Source: Bradyrhizobium sp. ARR65
Lineage (GTDB): Bacteria > Pseudomonadota > Alphaproteobacteria > Rhizobiales > Xanthobacteraceae
Direction: 5' to 3'
NCBI RefSeq assembly: GCF_000472385.1
Contig: NZ_AWZU01000002.1
Coordinates: forward strand, 124,001-188,000
Length of the DNA stretch: 64,000 nucleotides
The translations under genes were made by a program, and so were the position numbers. Shown in pieces: positions 35,899-43,563 of this stretch; the stretch's first letter is position 1, and the number at the start of each line of letters is the position of its first letter. The notes under the pieces were generated by a model that saw nothing but the letters and a program-made list of their open reading frames with translations, was not told where the DNA came from and searched no databases.

Positions 35899-37167
35899 TT
35901 AAGCGCCGCCCAGACCAGTTTTCAATGTCGGCGAGCGAGCGAGACTTTGCAGGACTTCGGTGGCCGCACGTAATCCCGTTTCATATGCACCGTGGGCCGT
36001 GGAAAAGAATCGTGACGAAGTGGCCTCGCCCGCGAAAAACAGGCGATTGTCGATCGGTGAGGCCAGAGCGGAGCGCAAAGTGGCACAACCGGGCAGGGCA
36101 TGCGAATAGGATCCGCGAGAGAAACGGTCATTCGCCCAACTTGATGCGGCCAGCGGCCTGATCTTGCCGCGAATGGTAGAACCCAGCAGCTTCGTGAGCT
36201 CCTCGAGGGCGTACTCAGCCATTGCGTTACCGTCAACGAGCACGCGGGCAAGGGTGCCGCCGTAGAAAGCCTCGATGCAGGGCCGGCCCAGCGGCCTCAA
36301 ATCGTAGCTGCCGGTTTGTGTGCGATCGGTCGCACCGAACAGATGTCCGTCGAGCGGCAGCATCTCGGGCTGTTCGACAGACAGCATGACCTTCTCGGCA
36401 TGACCGAGCGGCAGGCCGGCGGCCGCGCTCACCTTATCCGGGAGAGGCGGCGAAAATCGCACGGTCTCCTGCGCGATCAAGTCGGTCGGCAGCGTGCAGA
36501 TCAGCGCGCTTGCCCGGATGGTGCCTTGTGACGTCTCGACCGCGATCTCGCGGCCCGAGTGGTCAATGCTTAGCACCCGCGTGTTCAGTGCCACGTTGCA
36601 CGATGATCCGAACGCTGCAACGAGCGCTCCGTATCCGGCCCTCGCGCGCCAGTTCATATCTGTATCGAAATAGCTGGTCGTGTCATGGACCGACACTTTC
36701 GACAGCTCTGCCCCGTTTACATAGCTGCTGATGGCATCGATCAAAGCATTCCATCGATTGCCGGGTTGCAGCCAATCGGCCGCCGCCGTGTCCTGCGGAA
36801 GCTGGGCTGCGGCCTCGAGGCGGTCCTCGAAGGCGCCGAACGCAGCCTGAAACTCGCGTTGTTCGCGAACCGGAAAATTGATGTCGAAACTCCGCTCGCC
36901 CCACTGCGGCTCGCCTTGGACCAGTTCGAACCCCAGGCTTCGCGCGATTGGCACAAAGCCGTTCTGATCCGCCGAATGAAGCCACTCGCAGCCGACATCA
37001 AACGCGATGCCCTCGGCGAGCCGCCACGTCAACGCGCGCCCGCCGATGCGGTCTCTTGCCTCCAGGACCAGAATCGAAAGCCCGTAAGCGGAGAGCGCCG
37101 TGGCCGCGGCGATGCCGGCCGCTCCGGCGCCCACAATGGCTACGTCGACCGACGAACTGCGCCGCAT
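35899..37167 (-). CDS. FAD-dependent amine oxidase (flavin monoamine oxidase family)
   Basis: The 422-residue flavoprotein starts with the Rossmann motif VAIVGAGAAGIAAATAL (8-24), then VLEARDRIGGRALTW, the GR-motif of the amine oxidase superfamily. The C-terminal RLFFAGEATSSRFFSTAHGAYETG closes the FAD site and is typical of monoamine and polyamine oxidases. Such enzymes oxidise primary or secondary amines to aldehydes with release of hydrogen peroxide. No signal peptide is present. It is a monocistronic minus-strand gene with a weak ribosome binding site before ATG 37167. The amine used is not determinable. Confidence 0.88.
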   Translation of the reverse strand: MRRSSSVDVAIVGAGAAGIAAATALSAYGLSILVLEARDRIGGRALTWRLAEGIAFDVGCEWLHSADQNGFVPIARSLGFELVQGEPQWGERSFDINFPVREQREFQAAFGAFEDRLEAAAQLPQDTAAADWLQPGNRWNALIDAISSYVNGAELSKVSVHDTTSYFDTDMNWRARAGYGALVAAFGSSCNVALNTRVLSIDHSGREIAVETSQGTIRASALICTLPTDLIAQETVRFSPPLPDKVSAAAGLPLGHAEKVMLSVEQPEMLPLDGHLFGATDRTQTGSYDLRPLGRPCIEAFYGGTLARVLVDGNAMAEYALEELTKLLGSTIRGKIRPLAASSWANDRFSRGSYSHALPGCATLRSALASPIDNRLFFAGEATSSRFFSTAHGAYETGLRAATEVLQSLARSPTLKTGLGGA

Positions 37168-37396
37168 TTCGCACCATTCCTGCGCTTCGCCATCATAGCT
37201 GCCGCAGCCGTTCGGTTAAGGGGCTGGCCGCCGTCCTTTTTTCAATTTTGAGCGAGTCCTGACAGGCAGCCTCTGGTATCGGAAGCGAAACGGCCTGTCA
37301 GCGCCGGCCTCGTATGTCCGTATATGCTGTGCTTGCGACAAACTTCTGACGATGCGTTGCTCCTGCGAGCACGATGGCGCCTTGCGCACTGTTGTG

Positions 37397-38224
37397 TTAG
37401 CCCACCGCCTTCGCGCGAGCCTGAAGATCAGCGAGAAACCTAACCAGCGAGCCGGCGGCATCCTCGCCGCTTCCAGCAGTGACCATCTTTATCCCCCAGC
37501 GCGCGAGCAGCGCCTCCTGTACCGGATTTGGCGACGGCATGAAGATGAAGGAGGGCGGACGGTGTTTCTCGTAGCCGGACCGCCGCCACGTACCCCAGAT
37601 CCGGTGCAGCAGCAGGCGAATGTTTGGGTCCGACATGCTGTAGCCGATGAACAGGATCATTCGGCCGAGTGCGTCCGCCCGAAATAGAATGTCGAGTGGC
37701 GAGTCGAAGGACAGTCGGTCGAGAAAATCGTTTTCAGTCAGCACCAGCGAGGCGTCATCGTCGAAGTCGCCATGGTATTTGACGATGCGGGTAACCCCGT
37801 CGGGGGCCTCCGCGATTTCCTTCGCATTCGCGATTTTCGCGTAAGGCCGACCGTGGGCTTCGAACGCCATCTCGAGATTCCGATCGTAATTCGTAGTGTA
37901 AATGACCGGAAAATCGAGCTCCACGATCAGCCTGTGCAGATCGGATTTCGCCACGCGGTCCTCGGCGACTTTCCAATTCCGATCAAGCCAACTCCGCAGC
38001 GGACCGATGCTGCCGCGCTTGATGCGATAATATTCCGCCAGCATCTGATGAGTTTCGCTCAGGCCCTCGACGGTTCTGCGTTCAAGTCCGAGCTCATCAA
38101 GCAGGTACGCGACGAGCCTGTCCCACGAGGGGAGGCCGACCGCCATGGATACGCCGGCCCCGGCGAAGAGGACCGCGCGCCGTTGCTTGATGGCTTTGGC
38201 CAGAACGTCCCTGGAATCTGACAT
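37397..38224 (-). CDS. Stand-alone SIR2-like domain protein
   Basis: The 275-residue protein is almost entirely one SIR2-like (SIR2_2) domain. NAD-binding and catalytic features are visible: FAGAGVSMAVGLPSW at 20-34, TTNYD with Asn112 at 110-114, His151 in VKYHGDFDD, and GYSMSDPNIRLLL near 195-206. It lacks the four-cysteine zinc module of sirtuin deacetylases. That is also the case for NADase SIR2 domains of anti-phage systems such as Thoeris ThsA and the short prokaryotic Argonaute partners. I chose ATG 38224; a TTG at 38245 is in frame but has its GGAGG too close. Neighbours are an amine oxidase and a secreted protein, with no recognised defence partner. A non-defence NAD hydrolase role is possible. 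Confidence 0.82.
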   Translation of the reverse strand: MSDSRDVLAKAIKQRRAVLFAGAGVSMAVGLPSWDRLVAYLLDELGLERRTVEGLSETHQMLAEYYRIKRGSIGPLRSWLDRNWKVAEDRVAKSDLHRLIVELDFPVIYTTNYDRNLEMAFEAHGRPYAKIANAKEIAEAPDGVTRIVKYHGDFDDDASLVLTENDFLDRLSFDSPLDILFRADALGRMILFIGYSMSDPNIRLLLHRIWGTWRRSGYEKHRPPSFIFMPSPNPVQEALLARWGIKMVTAGSGEDAAGSLVRFLADLQARAKAVG

Positions 38225-38290
38225 TCCGCTCACTGCGCCGATCAACGCCTCCGCAGCGACGGCGCTCCTTCTTTGCTCGCCTCAGCCCCC

Positions 38291-38321
38291 AAAAAGCCGA
38301 CGCCCCGCTACCCCGCGGGGC
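38291..38321 (-). terminator. Intrinsic terminator-like hairpin after the glycine-rich gene
   Basis: Read on the minus strand, GCCCCGC (38321-38315) pairs with GCGGGGC (38308-38302), and TCGGCTTTTT follows. The stem, GC content and T-run fit a Rho-independent terminator placed six bases after the stop codon of the glycine-rich protein gene. Confidence 0.68.
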
Positions 38322-38326
38322 TCTCT

Positions 38327-38719
38327 TCAGTGATTGTTTCCTTGGCTCGAGCTTGCGCCAGTACCGCCGCTGCCGGTCACGCCTGACGAGCCGCGGCGAT
38401 TGCCTTGCGTGGTTCCCATCGAGCCGGTCCCTCCGCTCACGGAATTGTCTGGGCTCATTCCGGTCGTACCGGACCGGTTCGACGTGCCGCCCGTCTGGCC
38501 TGCGGTGCCGGAGCTCATTGCACCGCCACTGGTACCGCTCGTCGCGCCGGGTCCGGTTCCCGAAGAACCTGCCGATGCACCTGCGCCAGCCCCGCCCGCT
38601 CCGCCGGCTCCTCCGCCTCCACCGCCGCCCCCGCCCCCGCCTCCTCCGCCACCCTGGGCCAGAGCAATCGTGCTGGCGGAGGCGAACGCAGCGGCGAAAA
38701 TCAGTGTAAGCAACTTCAT
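38327..38719 (-). CDS. Secreted glycine/serine/threonine-rich low-complexity protein
   Basis: A 130-residue protein with a clear signal peptide (MKLLTLIFAAAFASA...IALAQ), then an uninterrupted run of 15 glycines and an Ala/Gly/Ser/Thr-rich tail ending in QGNNH. ATG 38719 has GGAGA seven bases upstream. The glycine run uses all four glycine codons, so it is kept at the protein level and is not a simple trinucleotide expansion. No domain is recognisable; the mature protein should be disordered and hydrophilic, in the periplasm or outside the cell. A possible EcfG-type promoter lies 29 bases upstream, which would make it a general-stress gene. The terminator follows immediately. Confidence 0.8.
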   Translation of the reverse strand: MKLLTLIFAAAFASASTIALAQGGGGGGGGGGGGGGGAGGAGGAGAGASAGSSGTGPGATSGTSGGAMSSGTAGQTGGTSNRSGTTGMSPDNSVSGGTGSMGTTQGNRRGSSGVTGSGGTGASSSQGNNH

Positions 38720-38747
38720 GCAACATCTCCCTGTTTGGAAGATGGGC

Positions 38748-38772
38748 AATGACTGCTGTTGCCGTTCGTTCC
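38748..38772 (-). promoter_or_regulatory. Candidate EcfG-type general stress promoter
   Basis: On the minus strand GGAAC (38772-38768) is followed after 16 bases by CATT (38751-38748). The alphaproteobacterial EcfG consensus is GGAAC, 16-17 bases, CGTT; the second element differs at one position. It lies 29 bases before the glycine-rich protein's ATG. Confidence 0.4.
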
Positions 38773-38936
38773 TAAATTGATCCGTCGCCATGCCGCCTGA
38801 GAAGGGCAATGTGATCCATTGCACACCGCGGCACTTTCAATGAAGAATGAGCTCTTCCGGTAAACGGGTGTCCGCTTTTTCCGGATTGGGCTTTAACGTT
38901 CGATCAGGCTGGAAACGACGTTCAGGAGAACAAGTC

Positions 38937-40451
38937 ATGGCAGTCAGACGACCCACCCTCGATCAGTTGCGCTCCGTCGCCGAAGATCTCGGCATGACCA
39001 TGAGCGATGCCGAGCTGAAATCCTACGACGCTTTGATGCAGGCGAATTACGCCGCTTACGACGCGGTCGATGCGATGGCCGACTACGTGCCACCAGTGAA
39101 ATATCCGCGCACGCCCGGCTACCGCCCCGAAGGTGAGGAGAACAAGTACAACGCCTGGTACGTCAAGACGGAGATCAAGGGCGCGCCCAACGGCAAGCTC
39201 GCCGGCAAGAAGATCGCGCTGAAAGACAACATTTGCCTCGCCGGCGTGCCGATGATGAACGGTGCCTCTACGCTGGAAGGCTATACGCCCGATACCGATG
39301 CCACCATCGTGACCCGTATGCTGGACGCCGGCGGCACGATCATCGGCAAGGTGCACTGCGAATATTTCTGCTTCTCCGGCGGCAGCCACACCTGCGCCGC
39401 AGGCCCGGTCCACAATCCGCACAGGATGGGCTATTCGGCCGGCGGCTCGTCCTCGGGCAGCGCGGTGGTGGTCGCAACAGGCGAAGCCGACATGGCGATC
39501 GGCGGCGACCAGGGCGGATCGATCCGCATTCCCTCTTCCTTCAGCGGCATCTATGGAATGAAGCCGACGTACGGCCTCGTCCCCTATACCGGCGTGATGC
39601 CGATCGAGTTGACGCTCGATCACACAGGTCCCATGACGCGCACGGTGCGTGACAATGCGCTGCTGCTCGAAGTGTTGGCGGGTCCGGACGGGCTGGACCC
39701 GCGGCAGGGCGCGCCGAAGGTGTCGAGCTATACCGAGGCGCTCGGCGCCGGCGCGCGGGGCTTGCGCATCGGCGTGGTGCGGGAAGGTTTTGGCCACGCA
39801 AGCTCCGAGCCCGATGTCGATGCCAAGGTCAAGGCCGGCGCGGATCTCTTCGCCAAGCTCGGTGCGACCGTCGAGGAAATCTCCGTGCCGATGCACCTTG
39901 CGGCTCTCGCGATCTGGTTGCCGATCGCGGCCGAGGGCGCCACCGAGTTCATGATGAAGGGCAACGGCATGGGCACCAATTGGCGCGGCCTCTACAACAC
40001 CACGCTGCTGGACGCCCATTCCGCCTGGCGGCATCGCGCCGACGAACTCTCCGATAGCCTCAAGATCACGATGCTGCTCGGGCAATATTTCACCAAACAT
40101 TATCGCGGGCATTTCTACGCCAAGGCGCAGAACCTGAACCGCAAGCTGCGCGCGGCCTATGATGAGGCATTGGCCAAATACGATCTCTTGTTGATGCCGA
40201 CGTTGCCGATGAAGGCGACGCCGCTGCCGCCGGCGGACGCGCCGCGCGAGCTCTACATCCAGCGTGCTTTCGAGATGGTACCGAACACCGCGCCCTTCAA
40301 CGCCAGCGGACATCCGGCCATGAGCCTGCCATGCGGGATGAGCGACGGCCTGCCCGTCGGCTTGATGCTGATCGGAAAATATTACGACGAGCCGACCATC
40401 TACCGTGCCGCCGCGGCCTTCGAAGGCGCCGGCGACTGGACCAAGATGTAG
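38937..40451 (+). CDS. Amidase (amidase signature family, long form)
   Basis: This 504-residue cytoplasmic amidase has the full Ser-cisSer-Lys triad: Lys96 in ALKDNICLAGVPMMNG, Ser171 in AGGSSSGSA and nucleophile Ser195 in DQGGSIRIPS. The extended N-terminal 70 residues and the PMMNGAST pattern resemble the enantioselective or nitrile-pathway amidases of about 500 residues rather than GatA. AGGAGA 10 bases before ATG 38937 supports the start. The SDR gene follows after 57 bases and may be co-transcribed. No nitrile hydratase subunits lie nearby, so the amide may come from another source; the substrate is unknown. It is distinct from the 397-residue amidase at the left edge. Confidence 0.9.
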   Translation: MAVRRPTLDQLRSVAEDLGMTMSDAELKSYDALMQANYAAYDAVDAMADYVPPVKYPRTPGYRPEGEENKYNAWYVKTEIKGAPNGKLAGKKIALKDNICLAGVPMMNGASTLEGYTPDTDATIVTRMLDAGGTIIGKVHCEYFCFSGGSHTCAAGPVHNPHRMGYSAGGSSSGSAVVVATGEADMAIGGDQGGSIRIPSSFSGIYGMKPTYGLVPYTGVMPIELTLDHTGPMTRTVRDNALLLEVLAGPDGLDPRQGAPKVSSYTEALGAGARGLRIGVVREGFGHASSEPDVDAKVKAGADLFAKLGATVEEISVPMHLAALAIWLPIAAEGATEFMMKGNGMGTNWRGLYNTTLLDAHSAWRHRADELSDSLKITMLLGQYFTKHYRGHFYAKAQNLNRKLRAAYDEALAKYDLLLMPTLPMKATPLPPADAPRELYIQRAFEMVPNTAPFNASGHPAMSLPCGMSDGLPVGLMLIGKYYDEPTIYRAAAAFEGAGDWTKM

Positions 40452-40508
40452 CTCATCACGCGGCCGGCTTCGCGTGAGCCGGCCGCATCACCACTCATGG
40501 AGGCGGCG

Positions 40509-41264
40509 ATGGATCTCAGGCTGAAAGGAATGAGCGTACTGGTGACCGGCGGAAGCAAGGGCATCGGGCTTGCGATCGCTGAACTCTTTGCCGACGAAGG
40601 CGCCAACGTCGCGATCTGCGCCCGCAGTGCCGAGGGTGTCGACAAGGCGGTTGAATCGCTGGCGGCAAAGGATGTGAAGGCCTGGGGGCAGGCGGTCGAT
40701 GTCGCTGATCCCATCGCGTTGAAGGCGTGGATCGATGGCGCCGCTGCGGCGCTCGGCGGGATCGATTGCATCGTCTGCAATGTCAGCGCGCTGGCGGTCG
40801 GCGATACGCCGGAGACCTGGGAAAAGTCATTCCGCACCGATATGATGCACACGGTGAACTCGGTGGCCGCCGCCAAACCCTACCTGGAGAAATCCAAATC
40901 GGCCTCGATCGTTATCGTCTCGAGCGTGTCAGGCTTCGAGATCGATTTCGCAGCCGGGTCCTATGGCGCGGTCAAGGCCGCCTTGATCCATTATTCAAAG
41001 GGGCTCAGCAGCCAACTGGTCTCAAAAGGCATCCGGGTCAACGTCGTGTCGCCGGGCAACACCTATTTCGAAGGCGGGATCTGGAACAATATCGAGCATG
41101 GCAATCCGGATCTGTTCAAGACGGCGCTGTCGCTCAATCCGACGGGCCGAATGGGCACGGCAGAGGAGGTCGCCGCCGGCGTGGTGTTCCTAGCGAGCCC
41201 GGTGGCGAGCCGCATCTCCGGCACCAACCTCGTCATCGACGGCGCGCTGACGAGAGCTGTGTGA
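40509..41264 (+). CDS. SDR family oxidoreductase
   Basis: The 251-residue protein is a classical short-chain dehydrogenase/reductase. The cofactor motif is TGGSKGIG at 12-19, and the catalytic set is Ser in VSSVSG, then YGAVK with Tyr and Lys. The usual NAG motif is replaced by NVSA (near 91-94). The Arg in ICARSAEGV following strand 2 suggests NADP(H) use. The start at ATG 40509 is preferred because GGAGG, seven bases before it, overlaps an earlier in-frame ATG at 40497. It follows the amidase gene on the same strand, so the two may process one compound, but the substrate cannot be named. Confidence 0.9.
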   Translation: MDLRLKGMSVLVTGGSKGIGLAIAELFADEGANVAICARSAEGVDKAVESLAAKDVKAWGQAVDVADPIALKAWIDGAAAALGGIDCIVCNVSALAVGDTPETWEKSFRTDMMHTVNSVAAAKPYLEKSKSASIVIVSSVSGFEIDFAAGSYGAVKAALIHYSKGLSSQLVSKGIRVNVVSPGNTYFEGGIWNNIEHGNPDLFKTALSLNPTGRMGTAEEVAAGVVFLASPVASRISGTNLVIDGALTRAV

Positions 41265-41312
41265 GCATCCGCCGACCCAAGTTGCAGAGCCGGACGCCAT
41301 CAACCAGGCTGC

Positions 41313-41394
41313 CATTGCGAGGAGCGAAAGCGACGAAGCAATCCAGATCGCAACCGCGGAGAAAGTCTGGATTGCTTCGCTTGCGCTCGCAATG
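41313..41394. repeat. Dispersed palindromic repeat of Bradyrhizobium type
   Basis: The element begins CATTGCGAGGAGCGAAAG and ends with the near-complementary GCGCTCGCAATG, with inner arms GAAGCAATCCAGA and TCTGGATTGCTTC. It forms a long imperfect stem. I recognise this sequence from many intergenic positions in Bradyrhizobiaceae genomes; copy number here cannot be tested. Confidence 0.8.
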
Positions 41395-41443
41395 ACGCCG
41401 AAGATTGGCGCGCTGGTCCTCGATTCGTTCGGCTCGACGGCTG

Positions 41444-41550
41444 CTCTAGATCATGATCCGATTAGACGGAATCGGATCATGATCTCATTTCTTTGTTTGA
41501 GCATGATCTTTTCGGAAAACCGGTTTCCACTTTTCCGGATCATGCTCTAG
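41444..41550. repeat. Second dispersed repeat (GCATGATC family)
   Basis: GCTCTAGATCATGATCCG opens this element and CCGGATCATGCTCTAG closes it. Inner pairs GATTAGACGGAATC and GGAAAACCGGTTTCC give two further stems. It is another repeat type that I associate with Bradyrhizobium and relatives. It lies between convergent genes (SDR and PAP2), 22 bases before the PAP2 stop codon. Confidence 0.78.
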
Positions 41551-41571
41551 CGTCGCTTCGGCCGTCGTCAG

Positions 41572-42273
41572 CTATCGGTTGTAGCCGACAAAGAGATGGA
41601 CGATTGCCACGCCGATGCGCCTTGTGTTGGGGAATCCGCCGGATAGTTCGGCGAGCGCGAGGAAGAACAACCCGTAGAAGTAAGGCGTGTAGCGGGGCTC
41701 GAGCGCGAGGATGGGAGCCGCGATCCGTTTCCTGACGGGCTCGCGGTTGATCACAAAACCCGTGGCGATGCCGATCAAGGCGCCGACCAGTACGTCGCTC
41801 GGATAGTGGATGCCGAGATAGACCCTCGCCAGCGCGGCAAGTGTCGCGAATACACCAAAGAACAGGCCCCACCATCGCGAGATCAGCCAAAGACCTGCGG
41901 CGATCGCGAACAGATAGGTGGCGTTATCGCTCGGGAAACTGCTCCAGTGTTCGAGATCGGCGTGCCACTCGAAGGTCGGAGCATTGACGCCGATGCTGTA
42001 CATTGGGCGGTCGCGGTAGGGCACGACGATCGATATCAGCCGGTTGACGAGCAGGGATATGGCGACCACGAGAACGATGGTGAGGATGGTCTCTCGCCGT
42101 CGCTGAATGTCCTTGTCGGGCCAGTACCACAACAGCCCCACGATCCCCATGAAAAGCGAGCCTTTGAGAACCTCCAGATGGACGACGATGCGATCGAGCG
42201 TCGGGCTCCAGCCGCAGAAATTGTTGATGGCTCGAAAAATCGAGACGTCGAGTCCTATCAGGAAATCCGCCAC
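41572..42273 (-). CDS. PAP2 superfamily membrane phosphatase
   Basis: The 233-residue inner-membrane protein has six hydrophobic segments and the three PAP2 phosphatase motifs. Motif 1 is YRDRP (86-90), motif 2 is SFPSDN (112-117) and motif 3 is ARVYLGIHYPSD with Arg150, His156 and Asp160. Motif 2 normally ends in His (PSGH or PSDH), while here it is Asn117. The general acid of the reaction may thus be missing or replaced. Such enzymes dephosphorylate undecaprenyl diphosphate or other lipid phosphates. The position beside an exopolysaccharide locus would suit recycling of undecaprenyl diphosphate, which is inference. ATG 42273. Confidence 0.87.
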   Translation of the reverse strand: MADFLIGLDVSIFRAINNFCGWSPTLDRIVVHLEVLKGSLFMGIVGLLWYWPDKDIQRRRETILTIVLVVAISLLVNRLISIVVPYRDRPMYSIGVNAPTFEWHADLEHWSSFPSDNATYLFAIAAGLWLISRWWGLFFGVFATLAALARVYLGIHYPSDVLVGALIGIATGFVINREPVRKRIAAPILALEPRYTPYFYGLFFLALAELSGGFPNTRRIGVAIVHLFVGYNR

Positions 42274-42491
42274 ACTGCCCCTCCGCGCTGCACGCGGCCT
42301 TATGACGGCTACGTGACATCGCTAGCGGCTTGCGACAGCAATATGACGGACTTTAGGCCTGCGGTTGTGCCGGAAGACTTTCGCGCGAGTTCCCATTGCC
42401 TCGACGACGTGCAAACCCGTGGCAAAGGCAGGATATGGCTCGCGGCAATCGGAACCGAGGCGTCATCCGCCGGAAGCGCTTTGGCCATGGC

Positions 42492-42788
42492 TCAGTCCTT
42501 CCAGGGACTGAAACTCTTCGTATCGCCTGGCCTGAGGCCGCCGAGGTGGCGGAGCACGTTGTCGTAGCCGCGGTCTGTCGACTTGTAAATGAGCGTATCG
42601 TTTATTTCCTTGCCATCGCTGGTCAGGCGCAAATGCAGGACGAGGGATCGATCGTCCTGCATGGTCGCGGTACCGGTGAAAGGCATCGATGGCCTAGCAT
42701 CCGAGGGTGACGGCTTGACGTCATCGGCGACGGCTGCACTGCTTGCGCCGAGCAACGCCACGAGAAGAAGTCGGTCGAGAAGCCGCAT
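42492..42788 (-). CDS. Small secreted protein of unknown function
   Basis: A 98-residue protein with a signal peptide (LLDRLLLVALLGASSAAVA, cut before DDVKPS). The mature 75 residues contain an alternating beta pattern (FTGTATMQDDRSLVLHLRLTSDGKE), suggesting a small beta-sandwich fold, and then GGLRPGDTKSFSPWKD. I do not recognise the family. It is separated by only nine bases from the upstream methyltransferase gene, on the same strand, and is probably co-transcribed with it. ATG 42788 was taken since it gives the complete signal peptide. Confidence 0.72.
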   Translation of the reverse strand: MRLLDRLLLVALLGASSAAVADDVKPSPSDARPSMPFTGTATMQDDRSLVLHLRLTSDGKEINDTLIYKSTDRGYDNVLRHLGGLRPGDTKSFSPWKD

Positions 42789-42797
42789 CGACCGAGC

Positions 42798-43538
42798 CTA
42801 TGCGATGTCGTTCCGGCGCCACACGCCAATGACGCGTCCGGTCTTGGGATCATCATCCTCGCGCAGGATCTCGAACGGCGGTGGAAGCCTGAACGGCGGC
42901 GCGCAAAGGTTGAGGTGCCTCACCTGGCCGAACTTGATATCGGTATTGCTCCGCGCGTTAGGGTAGGTGGTCGCCAGAAGATAGCGAATGGTGGACTTCC
43001 GGAATTGCGTGAGGGCAGCCTGGACCGCCTCGTCCGGAAAATGGATCATCAGGTCGCGCGCGAGCCAACTCTCCACTGGTGGAAGTGGATCGGAAAGCAC
43101 GTTGAGCTCCATGAACTCCGTATGGGGATATTTCTTGCGATTTTCGACGATGAGATCGTGCACGATATCCGCGCCGATGTAGCGAAATCCCGGCGGCCAT
43201 TTGACGTGCCGCATCCAGTGAAAATCGCCGCACGGCGCATCGAGCAGCGAGCGGATGGAATGACGCTGCACGAATTCGAGAAGCTCGGCCCTGATCGATA
43301 CGGTTCGCCGAAGCTCGGCGCCCCATCCGCTGCGGCTCTCGCCGTTGTTCCACCAGTTCTTCCGGAAAATATTTGTGAAGACGAGCTTCGGGTCGTCGGT
43401 CCCGAGGCTCTCCACCGTCATCCGCTCGTTGATGATCGAACGCAGCCCGGAGGGCGCGTTGTTGCGGATCGACGAGTAAAGCCGCGGCGTGTGCCGCTTC
43501 AGCAGCAACGCGGTTCCGGTTACAGCCTTGGAAAGCAT
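42798..43538 (-). CDS. Class I SAM-dependent methyltransferase
   Basis: The 246-residue protein has a Rossmann-type methyltransferase core. The SAM-binding motif I is SLLDAPCGDFHWM and motif II is YIGADIVHDLI; ARDLMIHFPDEAV occupies the post-motif region. ATG 43538 is set by AGGAG seven bases upstream. There is no signal peptide. It lies at the left end of the exopolysaccharide locus, next to the GH10 glycanase gene, so sugar O-methylation of the polymer or its precursor is a reasonable hypothesis. The acceptor cannot be deduced. Confidence 0.85.
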   Translation of the reverse strand: MLSKAVTGTALLLKRHTPRLYSSIRNNAPSGLRSIINERMTVESLGTDDPKLVFTNIFRKNWWNNGESRSGWGAELRRTVSIRAELLEFVQRHSIRSLLDAPCGDFHWMRHVKWPPGFRYIGADIVHDLIVENRKKYPHTEFMELNVLSDPLPPVESWLARDLMIHFPDEAVQAALTQFRKSTIRYLLATTYPNARSNTDIKFGQVRHLNLCAPPFRLPPPFEILREDDDPKTGRVIGVWRRNDIA

Positions 43539-43563
43539 GCGGTGGCTCCTGGCTCTCACGTAT

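Noticed and set aside
38590..38652. The poly-glycine coding tract as a trinucleotide microsatellite
   Set aside because: The 15 codons mix GGT, GGC, GGA and GGG without a repeating unit, so simple slippage does not explain it.
38922..40313. A long minus-strand open frame opposite the second amidase
   Set aside because: The composition (Arg, His, Gly-rich) is that of a complementary-frame shadow, and the plus strand encodes an intact amidase with its catalytic triad.
42344..42567. A plus-strand open frame starting at ATG 42344
   Set aside because: It runs antisense into the small secreted protein gene at 42492-42788 and has no good ribosome binding site.
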